From Spirochaetota bacterium (GTDB lineage Bacteria > Spirochaetota > UBA4802 > UBA5550): 60,124 nucleotides of DNA. Below, piece by piece: positions 59,738 to 60,124 of this stretch. Position numbers and translations under genes: made by a program. The stretch's first letter is position 1. Each line of letters begins with the position of its first letter. Below the pieces are notes generated by a model, which saw only the letters and a list, made by a program, of their open reading frames with translations, ran no database searches and was not told where the DNA came from. Where the stretch lies: assembly GCA_016933025.1 (NCBI GenBank), contig JAFGBT010000046.1:1-60124 (forward strand), read 5' to 3'.

Positions 59738-60124
59738 CGGGAATTCTCCTTAGATATTTTTGAATATATAAGGAGGTGCGTTGATAAAAGCAAGGAAAAA
59801 ATATCCATATTCGTTGCCTCCGTGCGGAGGCGAGGCAAGCGACCCGGAGCGGGTCGGGCACTGCCCCCTTTCTTTTGCGCGCCCAAAAGAAAGGGGGCGG
59901 AAAGAAAAGGGCGCCCCTGCGGGGGGCTTGTGGGGTGCAGGGGGCTTGCCCCCTGCAAGAACAAAAAAAACTCGCTGCGGAAGGCCCATCGTGGGCCATC
60001 CTCGCAGCGCCGTGCATCCTGCACGGCGCATGTGGGGCGCAAGGGCGAAACCCCTGCAAAAATTTAAGCCGCCCGTCCAGAACTTATTGCTTGCCAGAGA
60101 GCTTCAGATGTGCCATACTTACTG
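59738..60124. other. Hairpin-rich right edge of the window
   Basis: These 387 bases hold no credible gene; open frames here are low-complexity readings of repeats. After the ribosome site of queF come at least six perfect or near-perfect stems (listed in the next entry). The final 60 bases, from about 60065, look like normal intergenic sequence. Confidence 0.6.
59816..60029. repeat. Cluster of perfect hairpins
   Basis: Stems in order: GCCTCC/GGAGGC (59816-59831), GACCCG/CGGGTC (59841-59855), a 15-pair stem GCCCCCTTTCTTTTG/CAAAAGAAAGGGGGC (59863-59898), TGCAGGGGGC/GCCCCCTGCA (59936-59957), a nested stem CGCTGCG/CGCAGCG around GGCCCA/TGGGCC (59973-60009), and GCGCCGTGCA/TGCACGGCGC (60007-60029). 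None is followed by a T-run. It resembles a compound palindromic repeat (REP/BIME-like). Confidence 0.75.

Noticed and set aside
59738..59800. Possible preQ1 riboswitch upstream of queF
   Set aside because: The leader is only a short AT-rich stretch with a ribosome site; the expected pseudoknot core was not found.
1..60124. CRISPR arrays, tRNA or rRNA genes, prophage or transposase genes
   Set aside because: No regular direct repeats with spacers, no cloverleaf-like sequences and no recognisable integrase or transposase were seen by eye.

Overview
The window is a GC-rich, gene-dense piece of chromosome from a diderm bacterium with an LPS-type outer membrane. It carries two TonB-dependent receptors, an LptE-like lipoprotein, a patatin/BamA-type outer-membrane protein and several signal-peptide or beta-barrel proteins. 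A B12-dependent (class II) ribonucleotide reductase, a 4-hydroxybutyryl-CoA dehydratase-family enzyme and acyl-CoA chemistry suggest an anaerobic or oxygen-tolerant heterotroph. The taxon cannot be fixed from sequence alone; Spirochaetota or a delta-proteobacterial lineage would fit. I saw no rRNA, tRNA, CRISPR array, transposase or phage gene.

Left part (1-12,800): two paralogous TonB-dependent receptors lie on opposite strands around a shared upstream region. The leftward one follows a four-repeat surface lipoprotein gene that carries a one-base frameshift. Rightward come a lipoprotein with two molybdopterin-oxidoreductase-like domains, a CcsA-like and a ResB-like cytochrome c biogenesis protein, then a molbindin and a helix-turn-helix regulator with a periplasmic-binding-protein-like domain. 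Together they look like an uptake and envelope redox locus next to molybdenum handling. A repeat-filled gap and a DUF1295 membrane protein follow.

Middle part (13,000-24,500): class II ribonucleotide reductase, a STAS protein, a LolA-like/TPR pair, a zinc metallopeptidase of the YugP type, a small beta-barrel protein, a YihY/BrkB membrane protein, a CsgG/LpoB-like protein and an unrecognised barrel protein with an HExxxH motif.

The most distinctive locus is 24,596-37,208. A TetR gene heads a leftward series: thiolase, long acyl-CoA dehydrogenase, 4-hydroxybutyryl-CoA dehydratase-family enzyme, SAM methyltransferase, and four tandem paralogues of a condensation-type (HHxxxDG) acyltransferase. 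A CaiB/BaiF CoA-transferase is divergent. Two long perfect palindromes with the same 16-bp core follow the stops of the dehydrogenase and dehydratase genes. I read this as a TetR-controlled acyl-CoA pathway feeding a family of acyltransferases; the product is unknown.

Right part (37,200-60,124): an ECF sigma factor operon (Spy/CpxP-like sensor, sigma factor, membrane anti-sigma candidate) with a good ECF-type promoter; a YbaK deacylase; HEAT-repeat and hypothetical genes; a second TetR preceded by a 43-codon ORF; PlsC-TldD-TldE; a patatin-barrel protein; LptE-HolA; a 1619-residue GH13-GT5 fusion; and a QueF-DUF2937-AAA operon. Three 119-126 bp MITE-like elements with shared inverted ends are scattered in the window, and the right edge is a dense run of perfect hairpins.
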